Source of the DNA: Christensenella sp. UBA3770
Lineage (GTDB): Bacteria; Bacillota; Clostridia; Christensenellales; CAG-1252
Direction of reading: 5' to 3'
Assembly: GCA_002371075.1 (NCBI GenBank)
Contig: DFFS01000052.1
Location: forward strand, 1-28,955
Length of the DNA: 28,955 nt
In this document: positions 1 through 8,171 of the stretch, in pieces
Position numbering within the stretch: position 1 is the stretch's first letter
How the letters are laid out: each line of letters opens with the position of its first letter
Translations under genes and position numbers: made by a program
Notes under the pieces: model-generated
Told to the model about the DNA's origin: nothing
Database searches by the model: none
What the model saw: only the letters and a program-made list of their open reading frames with translations

Positions 1-1064
1 TCGTTGCGCACGGGACAAACGTCGATCTTGACGTCATACTTGCTCTCCAACTCTTTGCAAAAGTTTTCAAGAAGAGGCGCGAAGGACATCCCCGTGATCG
101 CGCTGAACTCTCCCTTGGGACAAACGCCGTCTTCCAGCGCATATTTTGCGCAATCGAAGAAATCCGCGACCAAACCGACACCGTTTTCGATCTGCTCAAA
201 CTCCCCGTACGATTCGTAAGGCGGAAGCTCCACCTCACCGATCAAATACATTTCGTCAGAACAAAAGGCAAACGGTTCACCGTTCTTTTGGATCATTTCC
301 GCATTAAAGCCCTCCACCATTGCAATGGTTCGACGCGCGTTTTCCTTGGAAATGGGGGATAGCTTGGGCAAGCCCTCCCTGTGCTTGGTCAGCCCGACGG
401 GCACAACCGCCACCGTTTTGACGTAGGGATAAAGTTTTGCGAGTTCGGTAAGCGTAAGACGCAGTTCCTCCCCGTCGTTGATGCCCTCCATCATCACCAC
501 TTGCGTATGCATCGTGATATGCGCAGCGGCAAGCTCCTTTAACACGTTAAAAAGATTGGCGCTTTGCGGGTTTTTGCAGATCTTTCTTTTCAGTTCCGGC
601 GTAAAACAATGCACCGAAATGTACAAAGGAGAGAGCGAAAGGCGCTTGATGCGCTCCAGATCCGCCTCCGTCAGATTGGACAGTGTGACGTAGCTGCCCA
701 TCGCAAAACTCATGCGATAGTCGTCATCTTTGACGTACAACGTCTTGCGCATGCCTTTGGGCAACTGGCGGACAAAGCAAAACATGCAGTCGTTTTTGCA
801 CGGAATGATGTAGTCCGATTGGCTCATTTCGATACCAAACGGCTCATCCTCGTCCTTTTCGATACACAAAGTGATCTCCTCATCCTTGCGCCCGATCACA
901 AACGAAACTTTTGCCTCCGTCTCGTAAAAAGCAAGATCGGCGTCGTCGACAAAAGGATGTCCTTCGATAAAAAGGATCTCATCCCCCGGCAAAATGCCCG
1001 CCTTGCTTGCAACGCTGCCGCGCCGCACTTTTTTTACGATGCGCGCTTGTCTGTCCATAAGCAT
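1..1064 (-). CDS. Radical SAM / PDZ protein, DUF512 family (3' end off window)
   Basis: Partial gene: 354 complete codons are visible and the C-terminus lies beyond the left edge. Read on the minus strand it begins MLMDRQARIVKKV. A short PDZ-like domain (about residues 5-65, with AGILPGDEILFIEG) is followed by a radical SAM-like cysteine cluster CKNDCMFCF (C-x3-C-x2-C). This arrangement is that of the COG1625/DUF512 family of Fe-S proteins; the family's substrate is unknown to me and I do not assign one. Two ATGs (1064 and 1058) are possible. I chose 1064 because a TATACT box ends exactly 6 nt upstream of it and there is no Shine-Dalgarno sequence before either, so the mRNA may be leaderless. 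Divergent from the membrane gene at 1150. Confidence 0.85.
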   Translation of the reverse strand, partial: MLMDRQARIVKKVRRGSVASKAGILPGDEILFIEGHPFVDDADLAFYETEAKVSFVIGRKDEEITLCIEKDEDEPFGIEMSQSDYIIPCKNDCMFCFVRQLPKGMRKTLYVKDDDYRMSFAMGSYVTLSNLTEADLERIKRLSLSPLYISVHCFTPELKRKICKNPQSANLFNVLKELAAAHITMHTQVVMMEGINDGEELRLTLTELAKLYPYVKTVAVVPVGLTKHREGLPKLSPISKENARRTIAMVEGFNAEMIQKNGEPFAFCSDEMYLIGEVELPPYESYGEFEQIENGVGLVADFFDCAKYALEDGVCPKGEFSAITGMSFAPLLENFCKELESKYDVKIDVCPVRN

Positions 1065-1070
1065 AAAGAT

Positions 1071-1099
1071 AGTATAAAAAAAGTAAAAAGTCAATTAAA
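1071..1099 (-). promoter_or_regulatory. Putative leaderless promoter of the radical SAM gene
   Basis: The -10 box TATACT (1071-1076, minus strand) lies 6 nt before the ATG at 1064, so the canonical +1 falls on the A of the start codon. The -35 at 17-bp spacing is poor (TTTAAT, 1094-1099); a better TTGACT lies too close (12 bp). A divergent candidate for the plus-strand gene overlaps it: TTGTCT (1047-1052), 17 bp, TAGTAT (1070-1075). Confidence 0.4.
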
Positions 1100-1120
1100 T
1101 CGGCAAGAATCGCCCTTTTC

Positions 1121-1136
1121 CCTCTCCAAAGAGAGG
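1121..1136 (+). promoter_or_regulatory. Hairpin that includes the SD of the 1150 gene
   Basis: CCTCTC (1121-1126), loop CAAA, GAGAGG (1131-1136). The right arm is the only SD-like sequence before the ATG at 1150. Flanking TTTT/AAAA could extend the stem past a bulged C. A translational brake is possible; this is inferred only from pairing. Confidence 0.4.
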
Positions 1137-1149
1137 AAAAGATCATAAA

Positions 1150-1827
1150 ATGGCGCGGAACGCACAAGCTATTTTTATGTATTTGGGAGAGATGGCGCTT
1201 TTGATCGCGGCGGCGATCACAATGACGGGTCTTGCAAAAGGCGTTACGACGAGGTTGAAACTCAACGATTTCGCGGCAAGCTTTTTGATCTTTGTCATCG
1301 TACTGTTAAACGTTCGCGGCGGCGTACGACTGAATGAGAACTACACCTTGTCTATCGGCGGCGTTTTGTCCGTCGTGATAACCGTTTATATGCTGTTGAA
1401 GCGAAGTGAACTTGCAAGGGACGTTGTGCTTGCCCTTTTGGCGATGATCGGCAACGCCGGCATCGTTTTTGCCTATTCGCTGCACTTCCTCGAGACCGCC
1501 CCACTCCCCCCGCAGCTGTTATCCGCCCTGCTTTCGTTGCTTTGCGGATTGTGGTCCGCAGTCACCGCAAGACGGACGTTTGCATCCTGCCTTTTTTCTG
1601 CCGTAACGGGTGGCTTTCTCGGTGCGACGTCTTATTTGATTTTCTTCAGAATGCGCGGAAATATAGGAGGAAGTTACTCATTTTCAACGATGTGGCTCAG
1701 CGCGATCTTCGGCTTGACGATACAGTACCTTCTTTCCCTGATGATCCGAACTGTAAAAAGCCCGCGCTCAAACGTTTATTTTGAGGCGGGCGAGCTGATG
1801 GATGAAGAGGAAAAAAAGAAAAAGTGA
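1150..1827 (+). CDS. Hypothetical multi-pass membrane protein
   Basis: 225 residues, not recognised as a named family. About six hydrophobic segments can be seen (around residues 12-30, 42-56, 65-82, 92-112, 120-138 and 145-166, with a further one near 180-200), and the tail is short, acidic then basic (ELMDEEEKKKK), probably cytoplasmic. Start ATG at 1150 is preceded by GAGAGG (1131-1136), 13 nt upstream, which is a long spacing; that SD also sits in a hairpin stem. ATG at 1183 is a possible later start. The stop codon ends at 1827 and the convergent glycosyltransferase stop begins at 1828, so the two genes abut with no terminator between them. Function unknown. Confidence 0.65.
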   Translation: MARNAQAIFMYLGEMALLIAAAITMTGLAKGVTTRLKLNDFAASFLIFVIVLLNVRGGVRLNENYTLSIGGVLSVVITVYMLLKRSELARDVVLALLAMIGNAGIVFAYSLHFLETAPLPPQLLSALLSLLCGLWSAVTARRTFASCLFSAVTGGFLGATSYLIFFRMRGNIGGSYSFSTMWLSAIFGLTIQYLLSLMIRTVKSPRSNVYFEAGELMDEEEKKKK

Positions 1828-3015
1828 TTATGCCTCTTTTGCGGGCGAATCGATCATTAACACGTCGTACATCAAACGCTCGGGGTTAAACGAGCGTTCT
1901 TTCAGATAATACCCCTGCTCACGCTCGATCATTTCGTTGCGACGATCGGTGTCGATCAAAAGCTCCTCCACGGCGGCATAGGTCTCCTCGGGTGTTTTTG
2001 CCGGCGTTACGAGCGCGCCGCTGACCAAATAGCGATAAACGTCATGTTCCAAAACCGTGATGCCATCCAGTAAGACAACGGGGATCTTGTTCACAAACGC
2101 AGAGAAAATAAAGTGCGTTTCGGGCAACGTGACGATGACGTCCGCCGCCGCAAAGATCAAGGAATACTCCATTTCCTCTTTGAAAAGGACTTCCACGTCG
2201 TTTTCTTCCGCGATCTTTTTGTAATAACGCTTGATGGAGCGATTGTCGTAGGTCAAGATCAAAAGCGCGTATTTCCCGTTGACGGACAACAATTGTTTGA
2301 CCTTATCTTTGATCGTGGCGGTGCAGTACTCCCCTCCGTTGACGACGATCAAGGGAAGATCCCCTGTGATGCCAAGCAACTTTCTTGCCTCCAGTCGGGA
2401 ATGCGTGGGACGCTGATCCTCCGAGAAAGGCATGCCGGAGATCAAAATACGGTTGCGGTCGATGCCGTAACGCATCAAACCGTCCTTTAACATTTCATTC
2501 TCCACCAAATAAAGATCAATGTCAGAACGAACGTACTCCCCCGACAGCGCGAAATCCGAGATCACGGCGACGACCTTCGTCGTGCTCCCCGTGATCTTTT
2601 TTGCAAGCAGAGTCATTTTCAATGAATAGCGATTTGTGGCGACGACAACGACGGGACGGAAGCGGTTGAGAATGTTGACAAGGCGAGCCACGCCGGGCGT
2701 TTTGCGCGCGGTAACGGGCTTTTCTTCCTTGCCAAGCGCGTGCGCTTCCCTTTCCTCTTTGATGCGCGCCGCCTCCTTTTTATCCTTAAACTTACTGAAC
2801 CAACTTACCAAAAAGCGGGCGTTCTTGGCATAAAAACGCGAGACCTTTACCCGCCAAAAACGGTGAATGGGATTGGTGTACCCGATGTCGTCCACCGTGA
2901 TGATATCACATTCGGGGAAAGCGGAACCGATGGCGCGCTCCAACGCGTCACAAATCAGCGTGCCTTGCTGCTTGTCGTATAAAATAACAAGATGTTTGTT
3001 CCAACGGATGCTCAC
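1828..3015 (-). CDS. MGDG-synthase-like (GT28-type) glycosyltransferase
   Basis: 395 residues. The C-terminal half has the GT-B features of the processive diacylglycerol glycosyltransferase/MGDG synthase family: VVAVISDFALSGEY (position of the family's VTDF motif), YGIDRNRILISGMPF (the G-[IM]-P-[VF] motif) and IVVNGGEYCTATIK starting the nucleotide-sugar domain. Expected role: transfer of a hexose from a UDP-sugar to a membrane lipid acceptor on the inner leaflet, for glycolipids or a teichoic acid anchor; the exact donor and acceptor cannot be read from sequence. Start is GTG at 3015, with AAGGAG 6 nt upstream, and GTGA overlaps the stop of the U32 gene by 4 nt, so it is translationally coupled as the last gene of the rnj operon. 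The region around residues 65-95 is a basic, low-complexity linker. Confidence 0.72.
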   Translation of the reverse strand: MSIRWNKHLVILYDKQQGTLICDALERAIGSAFPECDIITVDDIGYTNPIHRFWRVKVSRFYAKNARFLVSWFSKFKDKKEAARIKEEREAHALGKEEKPVTARKTPGVARLVNILNRFRPVVVVATNRYSLKMTLLAKKITGSTTKVVAVISDFALSGEYVRSDIDLYLVENEMLKDGLMRYGIDRNRILISGMPFSEDQRPTHSRLEARKLLGITGDLPLIVVNGGEYCTATIKDKVKQLLSVNGKYALLILTYDNRSIKRYYKKIAEENDVEVLFKEEMEYSLIFAAADVIVTLPETHFIFSAFVNKIPVVLLDGITVLEHDVYRYLVSGALVTPAKTPEETYAAVEELLIDTDRRNEMIEREQGYYLKERSFNPERLMYDVLMIDSPAKEA

Positions 3016-4238
3016 GCTTTTCTCCTTCTTAAAATATCGCCTTCTTCCGCCGTTCCGTCAAAGGGGATCTTCAAAACCTCCTGAACGCGCAACGCGTCCT
3101 CGATCCGCTCCCCATTCTCGTTGAAAATTGCGGTGACCGGAATACGAATGACTTCACGATCGGGGGACATCAATTCCAATACGTCGCCGACGCGAAAACG
3201 ATTCCTTTGTTCTATTATAACACACCTATCGGAGAAATCATAGCCCAAAACTTTTGCAATAAATTCCGCGCCGCCCTCCGAGCGTGAATCTTCGTACGCG
3301 ATGGTCTCCGCGCCCCCTTTTCCGCCTTTCATAAAACCGGTGGTAAACCCGCGATTGGAACAAAGAGAAAGCTCCTCTTCCCACTCGGGGCGACACTTGT
3401 ATCCGTCAAGATTTGCCATAGCGGCGTCCAAAGCGCGGCGATAGGCGTCCGTAACCGACGCAACGTAATACGCCGTTTTCATGCGCCCCTCGATCTTAAA
3501 GGAAACAACACCCGCCTTGATGAGCTCGTCAAGAAACTCGATGGTCTTCAGATCGTGGCTGTTCATAATGTAAGCGCCGCGATCATCCTCTTCAATGGGG
3601 AACTCGCGCGCGTCGCGGCTCTTTTCGTGGATCACGTAATTCCAACGGCAAGCCTGCACGCATTCGCCGTTGTAGTTGTCCCTGCCCGAGAGATAATTAC
3701 TCAAAAGGCACCTGCCGCTGTAGCTGATGCACATCGCGCCGTGCGCAAAGCACTCGATCTCCACGTTGGGATCCAGCGTGTCGCGAATATGCTTGATCCG
3801 ATCGATGGAAAGCTCCCTTGCGAGGACGATACGCTTGACGCCCATATCCGCCCAAAAAGCGGCGGCATAGGAGTTTAAGGTGTTTGCCTGCGTGGAAAGA
3901 TGCAGTTCCAAGGATGGCGCGACCCTTTTTGCAAGGGAGATCACGCCCGCGTCCGTTACGATGATGCCGTCCGCTTTGACGGAAGACAAAAAGCGCAGGT
4001 GCTCTTCCAGCGCGGCAAAATCCTCATCGTACGGAAACACGTTGACCGTAACGAATCCTTTTTTTCCGATCGAATGCAAATAAGAAAAAGCCTCCTCCAT
4101 ATCGGGTTCGGAAAAATTGCCGGCATAGGCGCGCAAACCGAAGCGTTTGCCCGCAAAATACACGGCGTCTGCGCCAAAGTGACAGGCAACTTTGAGTTTT
4201 TCCAAATTTCCGGCGGGAGAAAGCAGTTCCGTTTTCAT
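3012..4238 (-). CDS. trhP: Peptidase U32 family protein, TrhP/YegQ-like tRNA hydroxylation factor
   Basis: 408 residues, the usual length of the short U32 proteins. The N-terminus (ELLSPAGNLEKLKVACHFGA) and the U32 signature at 162-180 (ECFAHGAMC...GRCLLS) are clear. Cys170, Cys177, Cys193 and Cys197 are candidate Fe-S ligands. Members of this family (E. coli YegQ/TrhP, B. subtilis YrrN/YrrO) act in prephenate-dependent formation of 5-hydroxyuridine at tRNA wobble position 34, despite the historical name 'collagenase'. The ATG overlaps the RNase J stop by one base (TAATG), so it is co-translated with rnj. Downstream it overlaps the glycosyltransferase by 4 nt. The exact paralogue (TrhP1 versus TrhP2) is not resolved. 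Confidence 0.85.
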   Translation of the reverse strand: MKTELLSPAGNLEKLKVACHFGADAVYFAGKRFGLRAYAGNFSEPDMEEAFSYLHSIGKKGFVTVNVFPYDEDFAALEEHLRFLSSVKADGIIVTDAGVISLAKRVAPSLELHLSTQANTLNSYAAAFWADMGVKRIVLARELSIDRIKHIRDTLDPNVEIECFAHGAMCISYSGRCLLSNYLSGRDNYNGECVQACRWNYVIHEKSRDAREFPIEEDDRGAYIMNSHDLKTIEFLDELIKAGVVSFKIEGRMKTAYYVASVTDAYRRALDAAMANLDGYKCRPEWEEELSLCSNRGFTTGFMKGGKGGAETIAYEDSRSEGGAEFIAKVLGYDFSDRCVIIEQRNRFRVGDVLELMSPDREVIRIPVTAIFNENGERIEDALRVQEVLKIPFDGTAEEGDILRRRKA

Positions 4239-5959
4239 TATTTTTCCACAACGATGGGAACGATCATCGGAGAAGACTGGCTGCTCGTGTAAATCATTCT
4301 TCTGACCGTGCGACGGATCGCCGACTTGATGGCGTCACGATTGTCACGGTTGATGTATTTGATATTTTTAACGGCGGCAAGCACTTGCTTTTTCATTTCC
4401 GCAAGCTCTTCTTCGCCAAACGCCGCCATGCCGCGCGTGATGATCTCGGGCGCGGAGGGAGTTCCGTCCTCCACGCTGAAGTTTAACAGCACGATAATAA
4501 AGCCCTCGGCGGAAAGTTGGCGCCTATCCTTGATGACCGGCTCCAAATCACCTACGGCGTCACCGTCCACGTACGAATTACCCGCCTGAATGTTTTCGAG
4601 CTTTTTCAAACCGTCTTTTGCCACTTCCACGCTCCAACCGAGCTCTGGAAGCAGGATGTTCTCTTTGGGAATGCCCATCGACTGCGCAATGCCGGCGTGG
4701 ATCTTCAAATGACGGAATTCTCCGTGCACGGGAATGAAGAATTTGGGGTTGATCAAGGAGAGCATCATTTTGAGCTCTTCTTGGTGCGCGTGACCCGACG
4801 TATGCACGTCCTCGATGGCGGAATAAATAACCTCCGCACCAAGCCTATATAAGCTGTTGATTACGTTGTAAATGCTCTTTTCGTTGCCGGGGATCGCACT
4901 TGCGGAGATGATCACGGTATCCTTGATGCCGACGGTGATGGACGGATGCTCGCCCGTTGCCATACGCGTCAGAGCGCTGACGCGTTCCCCTTGCGAGCCG
5001 GTACAAATGATGCACAGCCTCTCGGGCGGGATCTTTTTCATCAGGTTTTCGCTGACGATGAGGTCGTCGTTATAGTGCAAAAGTTTTAAGGTTTTGCCCA
5101 GTTCCACCACGTTGATCACGCTCCTGCCACTCAAAACCACCTTGCGATTGTTTGCGGCGGAAATGTCAAGGATCTGTTGGATACGATGCAAGTTGGAGGC
5201 AAAGGTAGCCACGATGATGCGCCTGTCGGCGTGCGCGGCAAAAATGCGGGAAATGCTCTCCCCCACCTTGCGCTCGCTGATCGTGTGACCGGGACGCTCC
5301 GCGTTGGTGGAGTCGGAAAGCATCAGTTTGACGCCCTTTTTGCCAAGCTCCGCAAGAGCGGCGAAATCCATCTTTTCGTTGTCGATGGGTGTGTGATCGA
5401 TCTTGAAATCCCCCGTGTGGAAGATGACGCCTTGCGGCGTGTCGATCGCAAGAGCAAGCGCGCCCGCAATAGAGTGACATACCTTGAAGAACTTGATCTT
5501 AAAGCAATCGATGCTGATCTCACTGCCCGAGGCGACGGTTTTCATCTTGGCGCCAAGACCAAACTCATCGAGTTTGCCACGGATCAAACCAAGCGTCAAC
5601 GTGCTGCCGTAAACGGTGGGAGACGGCAACACCTGCAAAAGATACGGGATCGCGCCGATGTGATCCTCGTGACCGTGCGTGCAAATGATCGCCTTGACTT
5701 TTTCTTTGTTTTCAACAAGATAGGTAAAATCCGGGATAACGACGTCCACGCCGAGCATCTCTTCCGAAGGAAAGGTCAAACCTGCGTCGATGACGATCAT
5801 GCTGTCGCCGTATTCAATGACGGTCATATTTTTGCCGATCTCGCCTACGCCGCCCAAAAAGCCTATTTTTAATTTTTTGCCGTTATTTCTCTTAGCTCCG
5901 ACGTTGCGTTTGACGTCGGGACGTCTTTTGTTGTCTTTTTTTTCAATGTTTCTTGCCAT
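4238..5959 (-). CDS. rnj: Ribonuclease J
   Basis: 573 residues. Metallo-beta-lactamase/beta-CASP ribonuclease with 5'-to-3' exo- and endonuclease activity in mRNA turnover and rRNA maturation. The zinc motif HGHEDH is at 95-100; other metal and beta-CASP elements include HTGDFKIDH, SDSTNAERPG, TGSQGE, HTSGHAHQEE and PVHGEFRH. The first about 30 residues are a strongly basic extension (MARNIEKKDNKRRP) before the fold begins at KIGFLGGVGEIGKN. The frame is open upstream to 6076, but ATG 5959 is the start: GGAG lies 4 nt before it, and the promoter (6008-6037) sits inside the upstream extension, so a start at 6076 would be untranscribed. First gene of the rnj-trhP-glycosyltransferase operon. Confidence 0.95.
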   Translation of the reverse strand: MARNIEKKDNKRRPDVKRNVGAKRNNGKKLKIGFLGGVGEIGKNMTVIEYGDSMIVIDAGLTFPSEEMLGVDVVIPDFTYLVENKEKVKAIICTHGHEDHIGAIPYLLQVLPSPTVYGSTLTLGLIRGKLDEFGLGAKMKTVASGSEISIDCFKIKFFKVCHSIAGALALAIDTPQGVIFHTGDFKIDHTPIDNEKMDFAALAELGKKGVKLMLSDSTNAERPGHTISERKVGESISRIFAAHADRRIIVATFASNLHRIQQILDISAANNRKVVLSGRSVINVVELGKTLKLLHYNDDLIVSENLMKKIPPERLCIICTGSQGERVSALTRMATGEHPSITVGIKDTVIISASAIPGNEKSIYNVINSLYRLGAEVIYSAIEDVHTSGHAHQEELKMMLSLINPKFFIPVHGEFRHLKIHAGIAQSMGIPKENILLPELGWSVEVAKDGLKKLENIQAGNSYVDGDAVGDLEPVIKDRRQLSAEGFIIVLLNFSVEDGTPSAPEIITRGMAAFGEEELAEMKKQVLAAVKNIKYINRDNRDAIKSAIRRTVRRMIYTSSQSSPMIVPIVVEK

Positions 5960-6007
5960 ATTGCTCCGAAAATCTATTCTGCGCCAATAAAGGCGGTATT
6001 TTTTATA

Positions 6008-6037
6008 ATTATAAACTGCATTACTAAGTTTCGTCAA
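6008..6037 (-). promoter_or_regulatory. Sigma-A promoter of the rnj operon
   Basis: Minus strand TTGACG (6032-6037), 18-bp spacer, TATAAT (6008-6013). Predicted +1 near 6001 gives a leader of about 42 nt with an SD before ATG 5959. Confidence 0.8.
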
Positions 6038-6150
6038 GTTATACGGGAGTCTATTCCGATCGAAATAGCGCGACAAAAAAGCGGCCGAGGCGAAACAAAA
6101 CAGGAATAAACCCTAAAAAAACAGCCATACTACGGACAAAGGAGAACGTT

Positions 6151-6858
6151 ATGAACGCTGTGATAATGGCAGGCGGAAAGGGAACTCGTCTTTCACCGTT
6201 GACGGACCATCAGCCCAAACCCATGATGCCCATACTTGACAAACCGATCTTGCGCTACATCATTGAGCTGTTGAAAAAGCACGATATTACCGATATTTCC
6301 GTGACTTTGGGATATATGGCAAACAACATCATCCAAGCATTTGGAGACGGAAGGGATCTTGGTGTTAAATTGCGTTACGTCATAGAAAAGGAGCCTCTCG
6401 GCACGGCGGGAAGCGTAAAAAACGCAGCAAACGACTTTAACGAGGACTTCCTTGTGATCTCGGGCGACGCCTACACCGACTTTAATCTGACGGAACTCAT
6501 CGCTTTTCACAAAAGTCACGGGAAACTTGCAACGATTGCCGCAACAAGGGTCAAAGACCCTTCTGAATACGGCGTAATGCTGTTAAACGCTGCGGGAAAG
6601 GTGCGTACGTTCATCGAAAAACCGCAAGTACCCATCAGCGACGTCGTTTCCACAGGGATCTACGTTTTTAAGAAAGAGATCGTAAAAAAGATCCCCTCCG
6701 GTTTTCAGGATTTTGCGCGAAACGTCTTCCCTACCATTGCGGGGCAGATCTACGCAAAGATCATGAGCGGTTATTGGTCTGACATCGGCACGTTGCTTTC
6801 GTACTACAGCACCAATTACCACGTTGCGGAAAACAGGATAAAATCCGCCCAATTATAA
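6151..6858 (+). CDS. Sugar-1-phosphate nucleotidyltransferase
   Basis: 235 residues. The N-terminal nucleotide-binding motif MAGGKGTRLSPLT is at 6-18, the substrate region has PKPMMPILDKP, and the metal-binding aspartates are in ISGDAYTDF (around 113-121). EKP and GYWSDIGT near the C-terminus are also typical. This is the catalytic domain only, without the left-handed beta-helix of longer GlmU/GMPP types. It makes an NDP-sugar from NTP and sugar-1-phosphate; mannose-1-phosphate guanylyltransferase or a glucose-1-phosphate enzyme both fit, and I cannot choose. AAGGAG precedes the ATG by 6 nt. It is a single-gene unit, closed by the terminator at 6891. The product may feed glycolipid or cell-surface glycan synthesis together with the glycosyltransferase and flippase elsewhere in the window. 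Confidence 0.85.
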   Translation: MNAVIMAGGKGTRLSPLTDHQPKPMMPILDKPILRYIIELLKKHDITDISVTLGYMANNIIQAFGDGRDLGVKLRYVIEKEPLGTAGSVKNAANDFNEDFLVISGDAYTDFNLTELIAFHKSHGKLATIAATRVKDPSEYGVMLLNAAGKVRTFIEKPQVPISDVVSTGIYVFKKEIVKKIPSGFQDFARNVFPTIAGQIYAKIMSGYWSDIGTLLSYYSTNYHVAENRIKSAQL

Positions 6859-6890
6859 GAGTCAACCTATCAATTTGTAAAAAACATATT

Positions 6891-6925
6891 CCACGTCGCA
6901 GCAAGGCTGCTCGGCGTGGTTTTTG
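6891..6925 (+). terminator. Intrinsic terminator after the nucleotidyltransferase
   Basis: Two-part stem CCACGTC/GGCGTGG and GCAGC/GCTGC, loop AAG, with a 2-nt bulge (6891-6919), followed by TTTTT. Confidence 0.85.
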
Positions 6926-7023
6926 TCGTTTTCTCCCTAAGTAGGCTCTTTTCGTGGTTGTTCTCCATAAAACACTGAACGCGCTGCCGCGTGAAAATGT
7001 AATAAAAATATAACTTTGTTTAC

Positions 7024-7052
7024 TTGCGTTTATAAAGTGGATGAGCTAAAAT
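7024..7052 (+). promoter_or_regulatory. Candidate promoter of serC-serA
   Basis: TTGCGT (7024-7029), 17-bp spacer, TAAAAT (7047-7052). Predicted +1 near 7059, leaving a leader of about 27 nt. The -35 is weak. Confidence 0.45.
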
Positions 7053-7085
7053 ATATGCGAATATAAAACTCCAAAGGAGAATGCT

Positions 7086-8162
7086 ATGAGAGTATACAAT
7101 TTTTCCGCAGGTCCTTCCATGCTTTTCGAAGACGTTTTGAAAGAGGCGCAAGCTTCCTTCCTTGACTATGAAAACAGCGGCATGAGCGTGACCGAAATGA
7201 GTCACCGTGCAAAGGTTTACGACGGCATCCACAACGAGTGTCTTGCCCTTTTCACCGAACTCATGAATGTGCCCGACGATTACCAAGTTCTTCTTCTTCA
7301 AGGCGGCGCGAGCCAACAGTTTGACGCCATCCCCTTAAACTTGATCTCCGCGACGGGCAAAGCGGATTACGTGGTTACCGGCAACTTTGCAAACCTTGCT
7401 TATAAGCAAGCCAAAAAGTACGGCGACATCGCGCTTGCCGCCTCTTCCGAGGACAAGACCTTCACCTACATTCCCAAGGTGACCGTTGACTCTTTCCGCA
7501 AGGACGCAAGCTACGTTCACATCACCAGCAACAACACGATCTTCGGCACCAGATGGAAGGAATTCCCAGAGACCCCCTGCCCCCTTGTGGCGGACGTCAG
7601 CAGCGAGATCCTGAGCCGTGACATCGACGTTTCCAAATTCGGTCTTCTCTACGCCGGCGCGCAAAAGAACATCAGCGCAGCGGGTCTTACCGTGGTCATC
7701 GTCAGAAAGGACCTCATCGGCAAGGAACTCCCCATCTGCCCCACGATGCTTGCCTACAAGACGCAAGCGGATAAAAACAGCCTTTACAACACTCCGCCGG
7801 CATTCAGCATCTATATTGCAATGCTCACGCTTCGCCACCTCAAAAAGATGGGCGGCATTTCCGCGATCAACAAGATCAACGAAGAAAAAGCGGCTATGCT
7901 GTACGACTTCATCGACAACAGCACCCTGTTCAAAAACTACGTCAACAAGGAGGATCGCTCCATTATGAACGTGCCCTTTGTGACGGGTTCGGAAGAACTT
8001 GACGCCAAGTTTGTCAAGGAAGCCGCGGCGGAAGGCCTTGTTTCCATCAAAGGTCACCGTTTGGTGGGCGGTATGCGTGCATCGATCTACAACGCCATGC
8101 CGGTGGAGGGCGTCAAAAAACTCATCAGCTTCATGAAGAAGTTTGAGCTTGAAAACAAATAG
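7086..8162 (+). CDS. serC: Phosphoserine aminotransferase
   Basis: 358 residues, the full family length. It converts 3-phosphohydroxypyruvate and glutamate to 3-phosphoserine and 2-oxoglutarate, the second step of the phosphorylated serine pathway; PLP-dependent, class V fold. It begins with the family hallmark YNFSAGPS, has LLQGGASQQF (71-80) for phosphate binding, and GAQKN at 191-195 places the Schiff-base lysine at Lys194. AAAGGAG lies 6 nt upstream of the ATG. serA follows after 9 nt, with its SD immediately after the serC stop codon, so the two are co-transcribed. No phosphoserine phosphatase gene is in the window. Confidence 0.96.
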   Translation: MRVYNFSAGPSMLFEDVLKEAQASFLDYENSGMSVTEMSHRAKVYDGIHNECLALFTELMNVPDDYQVLLLQGGASQQFDAIPLNLISATGKADYVVTGNFANLAYKQAKKYGDIALAASSEDKTFTYIPKVTVDSFRKDASYVHITSNNTIFGTRWKEFPETPCPLVADVSSEILSRDIDVSKFGLLYAGAQKNISAAGLTVVIVRKDLIGKELPICPTMLAYKTQADKNSLYNTPPAFSIYIAMLTLRHLKKMGGISAINKINEEKAAMLYDFIDNSTLFKNYVNKEDRSIMNVPFVTGSEELDAKFVKEAAAEGLVSIKGHRLVGGMRASIYNAMPVEGVKKLISFMKKFELENK

Positions 8163-8171
8163 GAGCCTCTT

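Noticed and set aside
5960..6076. N-terminal extension of RNase J to an ATG at 6076
   Set aside because: The sigma-A promoter at 6008-6037 lies within it, so it would not be in the mRNA; ATG 5959 has an SD.
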